This document shows, piece by piece, positions 33,901 to 43,350 of a stretch of 64,000 bases of DNA (within the stretch, counting starts at the first letter, position 1; every line of letters begins with the position of its first letter). The DNA is taken from NCBI GenBank assembly GCA_045614025.1, contig JAZLCE010000017.1:1-64000 (forward strand), given 5' to 3'. Under the pieces are notes generated by a model that searched no databases, had not been told where the DNA came from, and saw nothing but the letters and a program-made list of their open reading frames with translations. Origin of the DNA: RGIG4140 sp045614025 (GTDB lineage: Bacteria; Pseudomonadota; Alphaproteobacteria; CAAHEQ01; UBA3637). The translations under genes and the position numbers were made by a program.

Positions 33901-36273
33901 TTATTTCTTTTTTGTTGCTTTTTTTACTGTTTTTTTCTCTTTACTAGTTGTTTTTGTTTTTTTTGTTAAGGCATGTTCTAATACCACTAGGGCATCGCTT
34001 ACCGGAATAATTTTTAATCCTTCTTTAACATTATCTGGAATTTCTTCCAAGTCTTTAATGTTTTCCTTTGGTATTAAAACAGTTTTAATTCCAGCTCTTA
34101 AAGCTGCTAAAAGTTTTTCTTTTAATCCACCAATAGCAAGAACACGACCACGAAGAGTGATTTCTCCAGTCATAGCAATATCTTTTCGAACAGGAATGCC
34201 TGTAAATGCGGAAACAAGACTTGTCATCATTGTAATCCCCGCAGAAGGACCATCTTTAGGGGTTGCACCCTCAGGAACATGAACATGGATATCATTTTTT
34301 TCAAATGCTTCATCATCAATCCCAAAATCATGAGCATGAGCTCTGATGAATGAAAGAGCTGCTTCAACCGATTCTTTCATTACATCACCTAATTGTCCTG
34401 TGAGTTTGATTCTTCCTTTTCCTGGTAAAGTGACTGCTTCAATTGAAAGAATATCACCACCAACTTCTGTCCACGCCAAACCAGTTGTTGTTCCAATTTG
34501 ATCTTCTTTTTCTACAACACCAAAACTAAATTTTTCAACACCTGAATATTTTTTTAAATTTTTAGGTGTTACTGTAATGGATTTAATGTTTTCGAGTTGA
34601 ATTTCTTTAAGGGCTTTACGTGCAATTTTTGAAATTTCTCTTTCAAGATTTCTAACTCCGGATTCTCTTGTATAACAACGAATCAGTTGAATAATCGCCT
34701 CATCTGAAATTTTAAGTTCTTTAGAAGTGATACCAGTTAAATCAAATTGTTTTTTAATTAAATGCCGTTTAGCAATTTGAAGTTTTTCATCTTCTGTATA
34801 TCCAGAAAGATGAATAATTTCCATTCTATCCTTCAAAGGTCTTGGCATATTTAAAGAGTTTGCCGTTGTAATAAACATTACATTTGATAGATCATAGTCA
34901 ACTTCAACATAGTTATCATTGAATGAGGTGTTTTGCTCTGGATCCAAAACCTCCAATAAAGCTGAAGATGGATCGCCACGGTGATCATGCGCTAATTTAT
35001 CAATTTCATCCAAAAGGAAAAGAGGATTAATTGTTTTTGCTTTTTTCATCCCTTGGATGATTTTTCCAGGCATAGCTCCAATATAGGTTCGTCTATGCCC
35101 TCTAATTTCAGATTCATCATGCATACCACCAAGCGCGGCACGAACGAATTTTCGCCCAGTTGCTCTTGCAATGGATTGACCTAAAGATGTTTTACCAACC
35201 CCCGGAGGGCCAACAAAACAAAGAATTGATCCTTTGAGGCAATTTGTTCGTTTTTGAACGGCTAAAAATTCTAAAATGCGTTCTTTAACTTTTTCAAGAC
35301 CATAATGATCTTCATCTAAAATGCGTTGTGCTTCTAATAAATCATTTTGAAGAGTTGATTTCTTTCGCCATGGAATATTAATTAACCATTCAAGATAATT
35401 TCGAACAACTGTAGATTCCGCAGACATTGGCCCCATCATTTGAAGTTTTTTAAGTTCTGAAAGAGCTTTTTCTCTTGCTTCTTTTGGCATGCCAGCTTTT
35501 TTTATTTTCTTTTCAATAGATTTAAGTTCTCCACCATCTTCGGAATCACCCAATTCTTTTTGAATGGCTTTCATTTGTTCATTAAGATAATATTCTCGAT
35601 GACTTTTTTCCATTTGTCGTTTTACGCGTTTTCTAATTTTTCTTTCAACTTGTAAAACGCCAATTTCCTTTTCCATTGCTTGGTAAAGAGCTTCTAATCT
35701 TTTGCTTAATGAGTCGATTTCAAGAATTTTTTGTTTTTCTTCAACTTTTAAAGTTAAATGTGTTGCAACAATATCTGCAAATTTTTCTGGATTTTTAATT
35801 TGAGAAATGGCTGCTAATACTTCAGGGCCAATTCGTTTATTTAATCGAACATAATTTTCAAATTGAATAGCAACTGAACGGTTTAGGGCTTCAATTTCTG
35901 TTTCTTTATCCAAAACATCTGGCAAGATTTCAGCATGAGCTTCAAAAAAGGTTGTGTTTTGAGTCCATTCAATAACTTTTGCTCTGCAAATACCTTCAAT
36001 TAAAATTTTAACTGTTCCGTCTGGCAATTTTAATAATTGCAAGATATTTGCCAATGTTCCAACTTTATATAAATCACCTGGATATGGCACATCAACTAGA
36101 GCATCAGTTTGAGCAACAAGTAAGATTTGTTTGTTGTTTTCCATTGCATTTTCAAGTGCGGCAATTGATTTATCTCTTCCAACAAAAAGTGGAACAACTA
36201 CATGTGGAAAAACAATAATATCTCTTAATGGTAAAACAGGATAAAGACCATCAATCATTTCTGGGTTACTCAT
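33901..36273 (-). CDS. lon: ATP-dependent protease Lon
   Basis: 790 residues from the ATG at 36273 with AAGGAC upstream; the frame could extend ten codons but lacks homology there. Domains in order: N-terminal LON substrate domain (about 10-200), coiled coil, AAA+ module with GPPGVGKTS, and the C-terminal protease with the Ser-Lys dyad at Ser677 (PKDGPSAG) and Lys720 (GGLKEKLLAA). The last 20 or so residues form a Lys/Thr-rich tail not usual for Lon. It degrades misfolded and regulatory proteins. It is the last gene of the tig-clpP-clpX-lon series. Confidence 0.97.
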   Translation of the reverse strand: MSNPEMIDGLYPVLPLRDIIVFPHVVVPLFVGRDKSIAALENAMENNKQILLVAQTDALVDVPYPGDLYKVGTLANILQLLKLPDGTVKILIEGICRAKVIEWTQNTTFFEAHAEILPDVLDKETEIEALNRSVAIQFENYVRLNKRIGPEVLAAISQIKNPEKFADIVATHLTLKVEEKQKILEIDSLSKRLEALYQAMEKEIGVLQVERKIRKRVKRQMEKSHREYYLNEQMKAIQKELGDSEDGGELKSIEKKIKKAGMPKEAREKALSELKKLQMMGPMSAESTVVRNYLEWLINIPWRKKSTLQNDLLEAQRILDEDHYGLEKVKERILEFLAVQKRTNCLKGSILCFVGPPGVGKTSLGQSIARATGRKFVRAALGGMHDESEIRGHRRTYIGAMPGKIIQGMKKAKTINPLFLLDEIDKLAHDHRGDPSSALLEVLDPEQNTSFNDNYVEVDYDLSNVMFITTANSLNMPRPLKDRMEIIHLSGYTEDEKLQIAKRHLIKKQFDLTGITSKELKISDEAIIQLIRCYTRESGVRNLEREISKIARKALKEIQLENIKSITVTPKNLKKYSGVEKFSFGVVEKEDQIGTTTGLAWTEVGGDILSIEAVTLPGKGRIKLTGQLGDVMKESVEAALSFIRAHAHDFGIDDEAFEKNDIHVHVPEGATPKDGPSAGITMMTSLVSAFTGIPVRKDIAMTGEITLRGRVLAIGGLKEKLLAALRAGIKTVLIPKENIKDLEEIPDNVKEGLKIIPVSDALVVLEHALTKKTKTTSKEKKTVKKATKKK

Positions 36274-36437
36274 TTTTGTCCTTTCTTTATCGATTTTTGG
36301 CATTGTTATTTATTTTTCAAATAAGGTGATTATAAATAAAATGCACTATTTTTTTTAGTCTCTCAATTTATTTTTTTATAATATTATATATGTATGTCTT
36401 TTTTTTATAAAAGTAAAGAGCTGTTTTTTATTTAAAA

Positions 36438-36473
36438 CAAAAAGAGGGTTGTTTATTATCCCTCTTTTTATTT
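36438..36473 (-). terminator. Terminator of clpX
   Basis: AAAAAGAGGG pairs with CCCTCTTTTT, followed on the minus strand by T residues. It separates clpX from lon. Confidence 0.85.
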
Positions 36474-36502
36474 TGTTTTTTGATATTTGTGAGTTGGTTA
36501 TT

Positions 36503-37774
36503 TTATTTTTTTATAAATTTTGGTTTTTTCTTGTTTGTTACAACATCTTTATCAATAACAACTTCTTTAACATCTTTTTTCGCTGGGAGTGTATACATTA
36601 CATCAAGTAATAAATTTTCCATGATGGAACGAAGCCCACGAGCGCCTGTTTTTCTTTCAATGGCCTTTTTTGCAATTTCTTGATAGGCTTCATCTGTAAC
36701 AGTTAATGTGACATCATCCATTTTTAAAAGAGCTTGATATTGTTTGACCAATGCATTTTTTGGTTCTTTTAAAATGGAAATTAATGCTTCTTCATCTAAT
36801 TCTTCTAAACTAACGATTACAGGTAAACGACCAATGAATTCAGGAATAAGCCCAAATTTTAATAAATCATCTGGTTCTAATTTTTCTAATAATTCAGAAA
36901 CATTTTTTTCTTCACCAGACGTTTTTTCAGCACCAAAGCCAATGGCGTATGATTCTTCGCGTCTTGCAATAACTTTTTCAATCCCAGCAAATGCGCCACC
37001 ACAAATAAATAAAATATTTTGAGTGTTAACTTTGATATATTCTTGATTTGGATGTTTGCGTCCACCTTGTGGCGGTAAAGAAGCAACAGTCCCTTCAATC
37101 ATTTTTAAAAGAGCTTGTTGAACGCCTTCTCCTGAAACATCTCTTGTAATAGAAGGCCCATCAGATTTTCTGGCAATTTTATCAATTTCATCGATATAAA
37201 TAATGCCTCGTTCTGCTTTTTCAACATCATAATTTGCGTTTTGTAATAATTTTAATACAACGTTTTCAACATCCTCTCCAACATAACCAGCTTCCGTTAA
37301 TGTTGTTGCATCAGCAATTGCAAAAGGAACATTTAAAACTTTTGCAAGTGTTTTTGCTAAAAGTGTTTTTCCACTTCCAGTAGGTCCTAAAAATAAAACG
37401 TTAGACTTTTCAATTTCGACTTGGGAATCATCTTTTAAAGAGGCAAGTCTTTTGTAATGGTTATAAACAGCAACAGAAAGAGCTTTTTTTGCTTTGTGCT
37501 GACCAATAACATATTCATCTAAAAATTTATGAATTTCTTGTGGGGTTTTTAACGTTGGTTCTGAAGAGGTATTTGCTTCTTCTTTATGGTCTGCAGATTC
37601 AGTTAAAACACTTTTGCAAAGATCAATACATTCATCGCAAATAAAAACTGTTCGAGTTGTTCCATCAATATCTTTTTGCGGTTTTCCAGCAATTAAACGA
37701 CTGACTTCATTTTGCGTTTTATTGCAAAAAGAGCATTTTAATTCCGTTGAAGAGGGCGTATCATTTTTAATCAT
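36503..37774 (-). CDS. clpX: ClpX, ATP-dependent unfoldase of ClpXP
   Basis: 423 residues. The N-terminal zinc-binding domain has Cys14, Cys17, Cys46 and Cys49. The AAA+ domain has Walker A GPTGSGKT, the Walker B region IIYIDEIDKIA and the IGFGAEK loop through which ClpX docks on ClpP. It unfolds tagged proteins, including those marked by the SmpB/tmRNA system encoded in part at 53382. The start follows the clpP stop directly, so clpP and clpX are co-transcribed. Confidence 0.97.
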   Translation of the reverse strand: MIKNDTPSSTELKCSFCNKTQNEVSRLIAGKPQKDIDGTTRTVFICDECIDLCKSVLTESADHKEEANTSSEPTLKTPQEIHKFLDEYVIGQHKAKKALSVAVYNHYKRLASLKDDSQVEIEKSNVLFLGPTGSGKTLLAKTLAKVLNVPFAIADATTLTEAGYVGEDVENVVLKLLQNANYDVEKAERGIIYIDEIDKIARKSDGPSITRDVSGEGVQQALLKMIEGTVASLPPQGGRKHPNQEYIKVNTQNILFICGGAFAGIEKVIARREESYAIGFGAEKTSGEEKNVSELLEKLEPDDLLKFGLIPEFIGRLPVIVSLEELDEEALISILKEPKNALVKQYQALLKMDDVTLTVTDEAYQEIAKKAIERKTGARGLRSIMENLLLDVMYTLPAKKDVKEVVIDKDVVTNKKKPKFIKK

Positions 37775-38395
37775 TTATTTCTCCGGTTTTGAGATTACTT
37801 CATCAACCAAGCCAAATTTTTTCGCTTCTTCGGCTGTCATAAAATTATCACGTTCCATTGCTTGTTCAATCACAGAAAGTGGTTGACCTGTTTGTTCAAC
37901 ATAAATTTGATTTAATCTGGCTTTAATGGATAAAATTTCTTTTGCATGAATTTCAATATCTGTTGCCTGACCTTGAAAACCGCCTGATGGTTGGTGAATC
38001 ATAACTCTAGAATTTGGTAAGGCAAATCTGCGCCCTTTTGCGCCGCAGCATAATAATAAACTCCCCATCGAAGCGGCTTGTCCCATCACAACCGTTGATA
38101 CTGGACATTTAATGTAATTCATTGTATCCAAAATGGCAAGGCCAGAGGTAACAACGCCGCCCGGAGAGTTGATATAAAAAGAGATTTCTTTTTTGGCGTT
38201 TTCAGCTTCTAAAAATAAAAGTTGAGCACAGATAAGAGAAGCCACTTGGTCATTTACTTCGCCAGTTAAAAAGATAATTCTTTCTTTAAGCAAACGAGAA
38301 TAAATATCAAATGCTCTTTCACCTCTGCCAGTTTGTTCAATAACAGTGGGAACAAGCATATCCATAATTGGGCTTAACTTATCTGAATAACGCAT
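37775..38395 (-). CDS. clpP: ClpP, proteolytic subunit
   Basis: 206 residues. The catalytic Ser109 lies in GQAASMGS and His134 in MIHQPSGG; the Asp of the triad is near residue 183 as in other ClpP proteins. It assembles as a 14-mer with ClpX. Its TAA stop abuts the clpX ATG. Confidence 0.97.
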   Translation of the reverse strand: MRYSDKLSPIMDMLVPTVIEQTGRGERAFDIYSRLLKERIIFLTGEVNDQVASLICAQLLFLEAENAKKEISFYINSPGGVVTSGLAILDTMNYIKCPVSTVVMGQAASMGSLLLCCGAKGRRFALPNSRVMIHQPSGGFQGQATDIEIHAKEILSIKARLNQIYVEQTGQPLSVIEQAMERDNFMTAEEAKKFGLVDEVISKPEK

Positions 38396-38423
38396 TTTTA
38401 AGAACTCCTTATTTTTTTATTGA

Positions 38424-39743
38424 TTATTTTTTTGGTGCATCTGGATTGTATGCATACAATTCATCGGCTGAAAGATTTTCTTCATTAATTTTAACAACCG
38501 TCAAAACATAATCAACAACTTTTTCTTCAAACAATGGTGCTTTTAAAGCATCTAATGCTTGAGGATTTTTTTGATAGTATTCAAAAACGATTTTTTCTTG
38601 TCCTGGATAACGACGAGCTTCTTGCATAACTGCTTTTGTTAAATCATCTTGAGTTAAAGTGATTTTGTTTTCATTTGCAATTTCTGCAAGCAATAAGCCT
38701 AAACGAACGCGGCGTTCTGCAATGCCTTTATATTCTGTTTTTAAATCGTCTTCTGATTTTGATTTTTCTTCTTCATCCAATTGATTGTTCTTTTTGGCTT
38801 CTTCAAATTGTTGCCAAATAGAATTGAATTCTAAATCAACCATTCCTTGTGGAACTTCGAATGAATGTGTTTCGGCTAAAGCATCTAAAAGAGCTCTTTT
38901 TGTGTGCATACGAGCAACATTTTGATATTCTTTATCCAATTCAGTTTTAATCATTTCTTTTAATTTATCAAGTGTATCGCAACCAAACATTTTTGCAAAT
39001 TCATCATCAATTGCAGGTGTAACCATTTGGCGCAATTCTTTAATAACTGTTTTGAATAAAGCTTTTTTACCTGCTAAATCTTTAGCGTGGTAATTTTCAG
39101 GGAATGAAACATTTACATCAACTTCTTCGCCGATATTTTTGCCTGTTAATTGTTCTTCAAAGCCAGGGATGAATGTGTTTGAACCTAAAGCAAGGTAGTA
39201 ATCTTTACCTTTTCCGCCTTTAAATTCTTCGCCATCAATTGTTCCTGTGAAATCGATAACGATAACGTCACCTGTTTTTGTTTCTCTTTTTTCATCACAA
39301 GGAACTGTTGTTTTTTTTGCATTTGCTAATTTTTCAATAGCAGCATCAATTTCTTTATCTGTTGCAACAGCAACTAATTTTTTAACTTCTAATTTTGTTA
39401 AATCAGCTGGTTTGATTTCTGGAAGAGCTTCAACTTCCATTTTGAATTCAATATCTTTGCCATCTTCAAATGTTGTTAATTCGATTTTTGGACGCAAAGC
39501 AGGGCGAATTTTGTTTTCTTCTAATGTTTTAGTTGCTTTTTCTTGAACTAAATCATCTAAAACTTCACCTTTAACAGCGTTTTCATATTTTGTTTTGATA
39601 AGACTTAAAGGTGCTTGACCTGGTCTGAAACCTTGGATTTTGGCTTCTTTTCTAACTTCTTCTAATTTTGCTGTGATTTTGTCTGCAAATTCATTTGCAG
39701 GGATCACAACTGTGAAAGAATGAGCTAACTTTTGTTTTTTCAT
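38424..39743 (-). CDS. tig: Trigger factor, ribosome-bound chaperone
   Basis: 439 residues from the ATG at 39743 (MKKQKLAHSFTVVIPANEF); a longer frame runs back through the tRNA-Leu gene and is not real. The ribosome-docking signature is GFRPGQAPLSLIK (about 46-58), followed by a PPIase domain (about 145-235) and a long helical C-terminal domain. It is a peptidyl-prolyl isomerase and folds nascent chains. It lies 28 bases before clpP, so tig-clpP-clpX may be one unit. Confidence 0.95.
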   Translation of the reverse strand: MKKQKLAHSFTVVIPANEFADKITAKLEEVRKEAKIQGFRPGQAPLSLIKTKYENAVKGEVLDDLVQEKATKTLEENKIRPALRPKIELTTFEDGKDIEFKMEVEALPEIKPADLTKLEVKKLVAVATDKEIDAAIEKLANAKKTTVPCDEKRETKTGDVIVIDFTGTIDGEEFKGGKGKDYYLALGSNTFIPGFEEQLTGKNIGEEVDVNVSFPENYHAKDLAGKKALFKTVIKELRQMVTPAIDDEFAKMFGCDTLDKLKEMIKTELDKEYQNVARMHTKRALLDALAETHSFEVPQGMVDLEFNSIWQQFEEAKKNNQLDEEEKSKSEDDLKTEYKGIAERRVRLGLLLAEIANENKITLTQDDLTKAVMQEARRYPGQEKIVFEYYQKNPQALDALKAPLFEEKVVDYVLTVVKINEENLSADELYAYNPDAPKK

Positions 39744-39771
39744 TTCATAAATCCTTTTTATATCTAACTGT

Positions 39772-39855
39772 TGGTGCGGATGAAGAGACTCGAACTCCCA
39801 CGCCTCTCGGCAACGGCTTCTAAGACCGTCGTGTCTACCATTCCACCACATCCGC
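39772..39855 (-). tRNA. tRNA-Leu (anticodon TAG)
   Basis: On the minus strand GCGGATG pairs with CATCCGC, the anticodon loop CTTAGAA carries TAG, and a long variable arm and encoded CCA are present. It lies 28 bases upstream of tig and may share its transcript. Confidence 0.96.
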
Positions 39856-40007
39856 TTTCTTGATTAATCATTGAAAAATCAAAGAAAATTATTTTTTTTG
39901 TTACATGTGACTTCTTTTTTTCACATAATCAACAGACTATATAACATATTAATTAAAAAAAATAAAGAGTTTTTTCTCTCTTTTTTTTATGAAAAATTTT
40001 AATTTGC

Positions 40008-40036
40008 TTGAAAAACAAAGTTTTTTCTTGTATACT
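40008..40036 (+). promoter_or_regulatory. Promoter of prfC
   Basis: TTGAAA (40008-40013), a 17-base spacer and TATACT (40031-40036). Confidence 0.7.
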
Positions 40037-40081
40037 TTTAAAACTTTTTAAATATTTAAAATAAAATTTCTCAGAGGACTT

Positions 40082-41668
40082 ATGCCGAATAATTTAACTG
40101 ATATCACGAAAAAAAGACGCACATTTGCTATTATTTCTCACCCAGATGCTGGTAAAACAACTTTAACAGAAAAATTATTGCTTTTTGGGGGCGCAATTAA
40201 TCAAGCGGGCGCAGTTAAAGCAAGAGGTGAAAATAGAAGAGCACATTCAGACTGGATGAAAGTTGAACAAGAACGTGGAATTTCTGTGGCTTCATCAGTG
40301 ATGAGTTTTGAATATGGTGGGTGTTCTTTTAATTTATTGGATACTCCTGGGCATGAAGACTTTTCGGAAGATACTTATCGTGTTTTAACGGCGGTTGATT
40401 CGGCTGTTATGGTGATTGATAGCGCAAAGGGTATTGAAGCTCAAACGAAGAAATTGTTTGAAGTTTGTCGTTTAAGAGATATTCCAATTATTACCTTTAT
40501 AAATAAGTTGGATCGTGATGGTTTAGAGCCTTTTAAACTTTTAGAAGAAATTGAGCAAACTTTAGCCTTGGATGTTTCGCCAGCTTCTTGGGCAATAGGG
40601 ATGGGTCGTGATTTTAAAGGGTGTTATGATTTATTAAATGATAAATTACGCTTGTTTGAAAAAGGGGCAAGTAAGTCTTCTTTACCAGTAGAATCAATTG
40701 AGCTTCATGGTATTGATGATGAAAAAATGGATGATCTTCTTTCAAAAGATGTTGCAGATACGTTGCGTGAAGAAGTTGAAATGGTAAGAGGGTTATGCCC
40801 AATATTTGATGAAAAAAGTTATTTAGAGGGATCTTTAACGCCTGTCTTTTTTGGGTCGGCAGTGAATAATTTTGGTGTTAAAGAACTTTTAGATGCTCTT
40901 GTTTCTTTTGCGCCATCACCAAGACCGCAAAGTGCAAATTTGCGCCTTGTAAATCCTGATGAAGAAAAGGTGAGTGGTTTTGTTTTTAAAATTCAGGCGA
41001 ATATGGATCCAAAACATAGAGATAGAATTGCTTTTATGAGGGTTTGTTCTGGTCATTTTAAGCGTGGAATGAAATTGATGCATTTAAGAACGCAAAAACA
41101 AATGATTTTGCATAATCCTGTTATGTTTTTGGCTCAAGATAGAGAATTAGCAGAAGAAGCTTTTGCTGGAGATATTATTGGTATTCCAAATCATGGGGGA
41201 ATGCGTATTGGTGATTCCTTTTCGGAAGGGGAGGGGTTGCAGTTTAAAGGAATTCCATCATTTGCACCTGAATTGTTAAAAAAAGTGCGTCCAAAAGATC
41301 CATTGAAGGCTAAACATTTGGCAAAAGCATTAGAGCAAATTGCAGAAGAGGGCGGTGCAAGTGTTTTTAAGCCAACTCATGGGTTTGAATGGATTGTTGG
41401 TGTTGTTGGTGTTTTGCAATTTGAAGTTTTAGCCGATAGAATTCGAACGGAATTTGATGTTCCGGTTATTTTTGAACCAACAAGTTATTTTACAGCTCGT
41501 TGGGTGCAAGGGGATTCTTCTGAAGTTCAAAAGTTTATACAAATAAATTCTGCTTCAATGGCAACCGATCATGATGGTGCTCCTGTCTTTTTATCAAGAA
41601 ATGCTTGGCATTTAAATAAAGCGGAAGAAGATTTTCCATCAATTAACTTGTTGAAGATTAAAGAATAA
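40082..41668 (+). CDS. prfC: Peptide chain release factor 3
   Basis: 528 residues. A translational GTPase that recycles RF1 and RF2. G1 is SHPDAGKTTLTEK (about 19-31), G3 is LLDTPGHEDFSEDT and G4 is ITFINKLDRDG. The ERGISVASSVMSFEY switch is specific to RF3. The C-terminal half has FVFKIQANMDPKHRDRIAF. Stands alone with its own promoter. Confidence 0.96.
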   Translation: MPNNLTDITKKRRTFAIISHPDAGKTTLTEKLLLFGGAINQAGAVKARGENRRAHSDWMKVEQERGISVASSVMSFEYGGCSFNLLDTPGHEDFSEDTYRVLTAVDSAVMVIDSAKGIEAQTKKLFEVCRLRDIPIITFINKLDRDGLEPFKLLEEIEQTLALDVSPASWAIGMGRDFKGCYDLLNDKLRLFEKGASKSSLPVESIELHGIDDEKMDDLLSKDVADTLREEVEMVRGLCPIFDEKSYLEGSLTPVFFGSAVNNFGVKELLDALVSFAPSPRPQSANLRLVNPDEEKVSGFVFKIQANMDPKHRDRIAFMRVCSGHFKRGMKLMHLRTQKQMILHNPVMFLAQDRELAEEAFAGDIIGIPNHGGMRIGDSFSEGEGLQFKGIPSFAPELLKKVRPKDPLKAKHLAKALEQIAEEGGASVFKPTHGFEWIVGVVGVLQFEVLADRIRTEFDVPVIFEPTSYFTARWVQGDSSEVQKFIQINSASMATDHDGAPVFLSRNAWHLNKAEEDFPSINLLKIKE

Positions 41669-41700
41669 ACCTTATCATTGTCTATTTTTTTAAAAAAATA

Positions 41701-41729
41701 TTGAATTTTTATCGTTGGTATGATAAAAT
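41701..41729 (+). promoter_or_regulatory. Promoter of the HNH gene pair
   Basis: TTGAAT (41701-41706), a 17-base spacer and TAAAAT (41724-41729). Confidence 0.6.
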
Positions 41730-41759
41730 ATACGAACTTTACTTTTTTATGGGCAGAAA

Positions 41760-42359
41760 ATGATAAAAGAAATTTTAGGTGCTGAAAACAGAACTTTTAC
41801 ACTTCCAAGTATTCTTTATAAAGAGGAAGAAGTTTTTGTTTATAAGATTAAAAAAATTGCTAAAGAAGATGTTGCTGAAGCAAGGTTTATTTATGAGCAA
41901 CTTAACTATGAAAATGATAAGCCAGTTCATGTCGTTCGAGAAATGGCAGATTTAGGCTATTTTGATGGATTGTTTAGCAATAAAGCAGTTCGTGCAGCAA
42001 AGAAAAAAGGTGTGCTCCCAGAGGGATATCAAATTCATCATATTATTCCATTAAAATTAGGTGGAAGTAATAGTGTGAAAAATCTTTGTGTTGTTGATTA
42101 TGAAACACATGCAATGCTTCATCAATTAATTTATCAACCAATTATTGATAAAATGCAATTATCGGAAGAGGCTGTTTTAATTTTGCCTCCATTTGCCCGT
42201 GTGATTAAAAAAGAAGATCGTGCGAAATTCTTTTTGTTTTCAGAATTGCGTCATCATGCAATGAAGCAGGCTAAATTAGTTTCTCATCATAAAAAAGAAA
42301 ACATAAATGCAGATATGGGTTTTAGAGATGCTTATTGCAGATCAGGGCGCACGCGTTAA
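41760..42359 (+). CDS. HNH-type (His-Me finger) protein, first of a pair
   Basis: 199 residues. The centre holds a compact HNH signature: His93-His94, LGGSN, Asn108, His117 and His121. The surrounding helical regions are not recognised. HNH proteins usually cut DNA or RNA with a metal ion, but some act as structural domains, so nuclease activity is inferred only. No signal peptide, no partner immunity gene, and codon use like the neighbours. The next gene encodes a second protein with the same motif at identical spacing, 12 bases after the stop, so the pair arose by tandem duplication and is co-transcribed. Confidence 0.75.
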   Translation: MIKEILGAENRTFTLPSILYKEEEVFVYKIKKIAKEDVAEARFIYEQLNYENDKPVHVVREMADLGYFDGLFSNKAVRAAKKKGVLPEGYQIHHIIPLKLGGSNSVKNLCVVDYETHAMLHQLIYQPIIDKMQLSEEAVLILPPFARVIKKEDRAKFFLFSELRHHAMKQAKLVSHHKKENINADMGFRDAYCRSGRTR

Positions 42360-42371
42360 AAAGAGGTTAAA

Positions 42372-43214
42372 ATGTATTCAAAAGGTGGAACGGAAGATAA
42401 AAAGTTTTATTGCGTGATGCAAGGTAGCTCTAAATTATGTTTTAGATTAAAACGACCACAAAAAGCTTTGTCTGAGCAAGAACGGATGACACTTGTTCGT
42501 GAGTTTGTTAAAAAGATGGCTCTAAATGGAGAATTAGATGCTTTATTAGAAAAAGCAGATCTAAGGTTGGCTAAAAAGAGTGGGTGTTTGCCAAATAAAT
42601 ATAATGTACACCATTATTTGCCATTATCAATGGGTGGTTCTCATCAAGAAGAAAATCTTTGTATTATTGATAAAAAATTACATCGCTGGATACATGCATA
42701 TTTGCTTGATCCTATTTATCGAGATAGTAAATTTGATTTTTTGGAAGATAAAAAAGTTTATTTAATATTACCACCTCAAAAAAAAGTGTTAACTATGAAT
42801 GATGCTTCTATTTTTTTTACAGTTGAAGAATTAGAGCAAATAAAAGAAGATGAGTTAAATAATCGTGTTCCAGAATATCTTCCGCCACAAGTGAATAACA
42901 GGGATAAGGTTTCAATACTTCGATTTGTTGAAGAATTGAAAAGAGATATGGATCTTTTTGACAAAGAAACTAAAGAAAAAAATGAAGTTATTGTTGAAAA
43001 TATTATGCATAGAATAAGAGCTGAAAATAAAGCTTATCGAAAAACTGGGAAGAAAATTAGCAAATTTTGGAATGAAAGACGTGAAGGTAAAACAAGAATG
43101 CCTTTAACTCGTAAAGAAAAGGGGGAAAAATCTGCAAAAAAAGCAAGGAAAGCAGCTACAAGAAGATTTTATCCTCATTTGGCAGTAAAATGGAATCAAA
43201 AAGAAAGGTCTTAA
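42372..43214 (+). CDS. HNH-type protein, second of a pair, with basic tail
   Basis: 280 residues. His80-His81, LSMGGS, Asn95, His104 and His108 repeat the spacing of the upstream protein (14, 9 and 4 residues). Beyond the HNH region a charged, probably coiled segment (about 185-220) leads to a strongly basic C-terminus with runs such as RKEKGEKSAKKARKAATRR (about 245-265), which would suit nucleic-acid binding. AAGAGG precedes the start. Function unknown. The stop codon lies inside the arm of the terminator at 43208. Confidence 0.75.
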   Translation: MYSKGGTEDKKFYCVMQGSSKLCFRLKRPQKALSEQERMTLVREFVKKMALNGELDALLEKADLRLAKKSGCLPNKYNVHHYLPLSMGGSHQEENLCIIDKKLHRWIHAYLLDPIYRDSKFDFLEDKKVYLILPPQKKVLTMNDASIFFTVEELEQIKEDELNNRVPEYLPPQVNNRDKVSILRFVEELKRDMDLFDKETKEKNEVIVENIMHRIRAENKAYRKTGKKISKFWNERREGKTRMPLTRKEKGEKSAKKARKAATRRFYPHLAVKWNQKERS

Positions 43215-43236
43215 ATTGTTTTTTAAGACTTTTTCT
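43208..43236 (+). terminator. Terminator of the HNH pair
   Basis: GTCTTAAA-TTGTT-TTTAAGAC followed by TTTTT. It overlaps the last codons and the stop. Confidence 0.75.
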
Positions 43237-43276
43237 TTGACTTTTTAAATAAAAAATCATATAATTCAAATTTGTC

Positions 43277-43320
43277 CCCTTATATCTTTTTGAGTGGTGT
43301 TGCCAAAAAGAGGTAAAGGG
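43277..43320 (+). promoter_or_regulatory. Hairpin in the thrS leader, possible autoregulatory element
   Basis: CTTTTTG (43286-43292) pairs with CAAAAAG (43304-43310) around an 11-base loop AGTGGTGTTGC, and CCCTT (43277-43281) pairs with AAGGG (43316-43320) outside an internal loop. No T run follows, so it is not a terminator. E. coli thrS mRNA carries leader hairpins that mimic tRNA-Thr and bind the enzyme; the loop here contains GGT and TGT, both Thr anticodons. That reading is speculative. Confidence 0.35.
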
Positions 43321-43350
43321 TTTGTTTAACAATATTAAAGAGGATAAAAA

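Noticed and set aside
39744..39851. N-terminal extension of trigger factor
   Set aside because: The added residues are a translation of tRNA-Leu(UAG). The ATG at 39743 begins the conserved protein.
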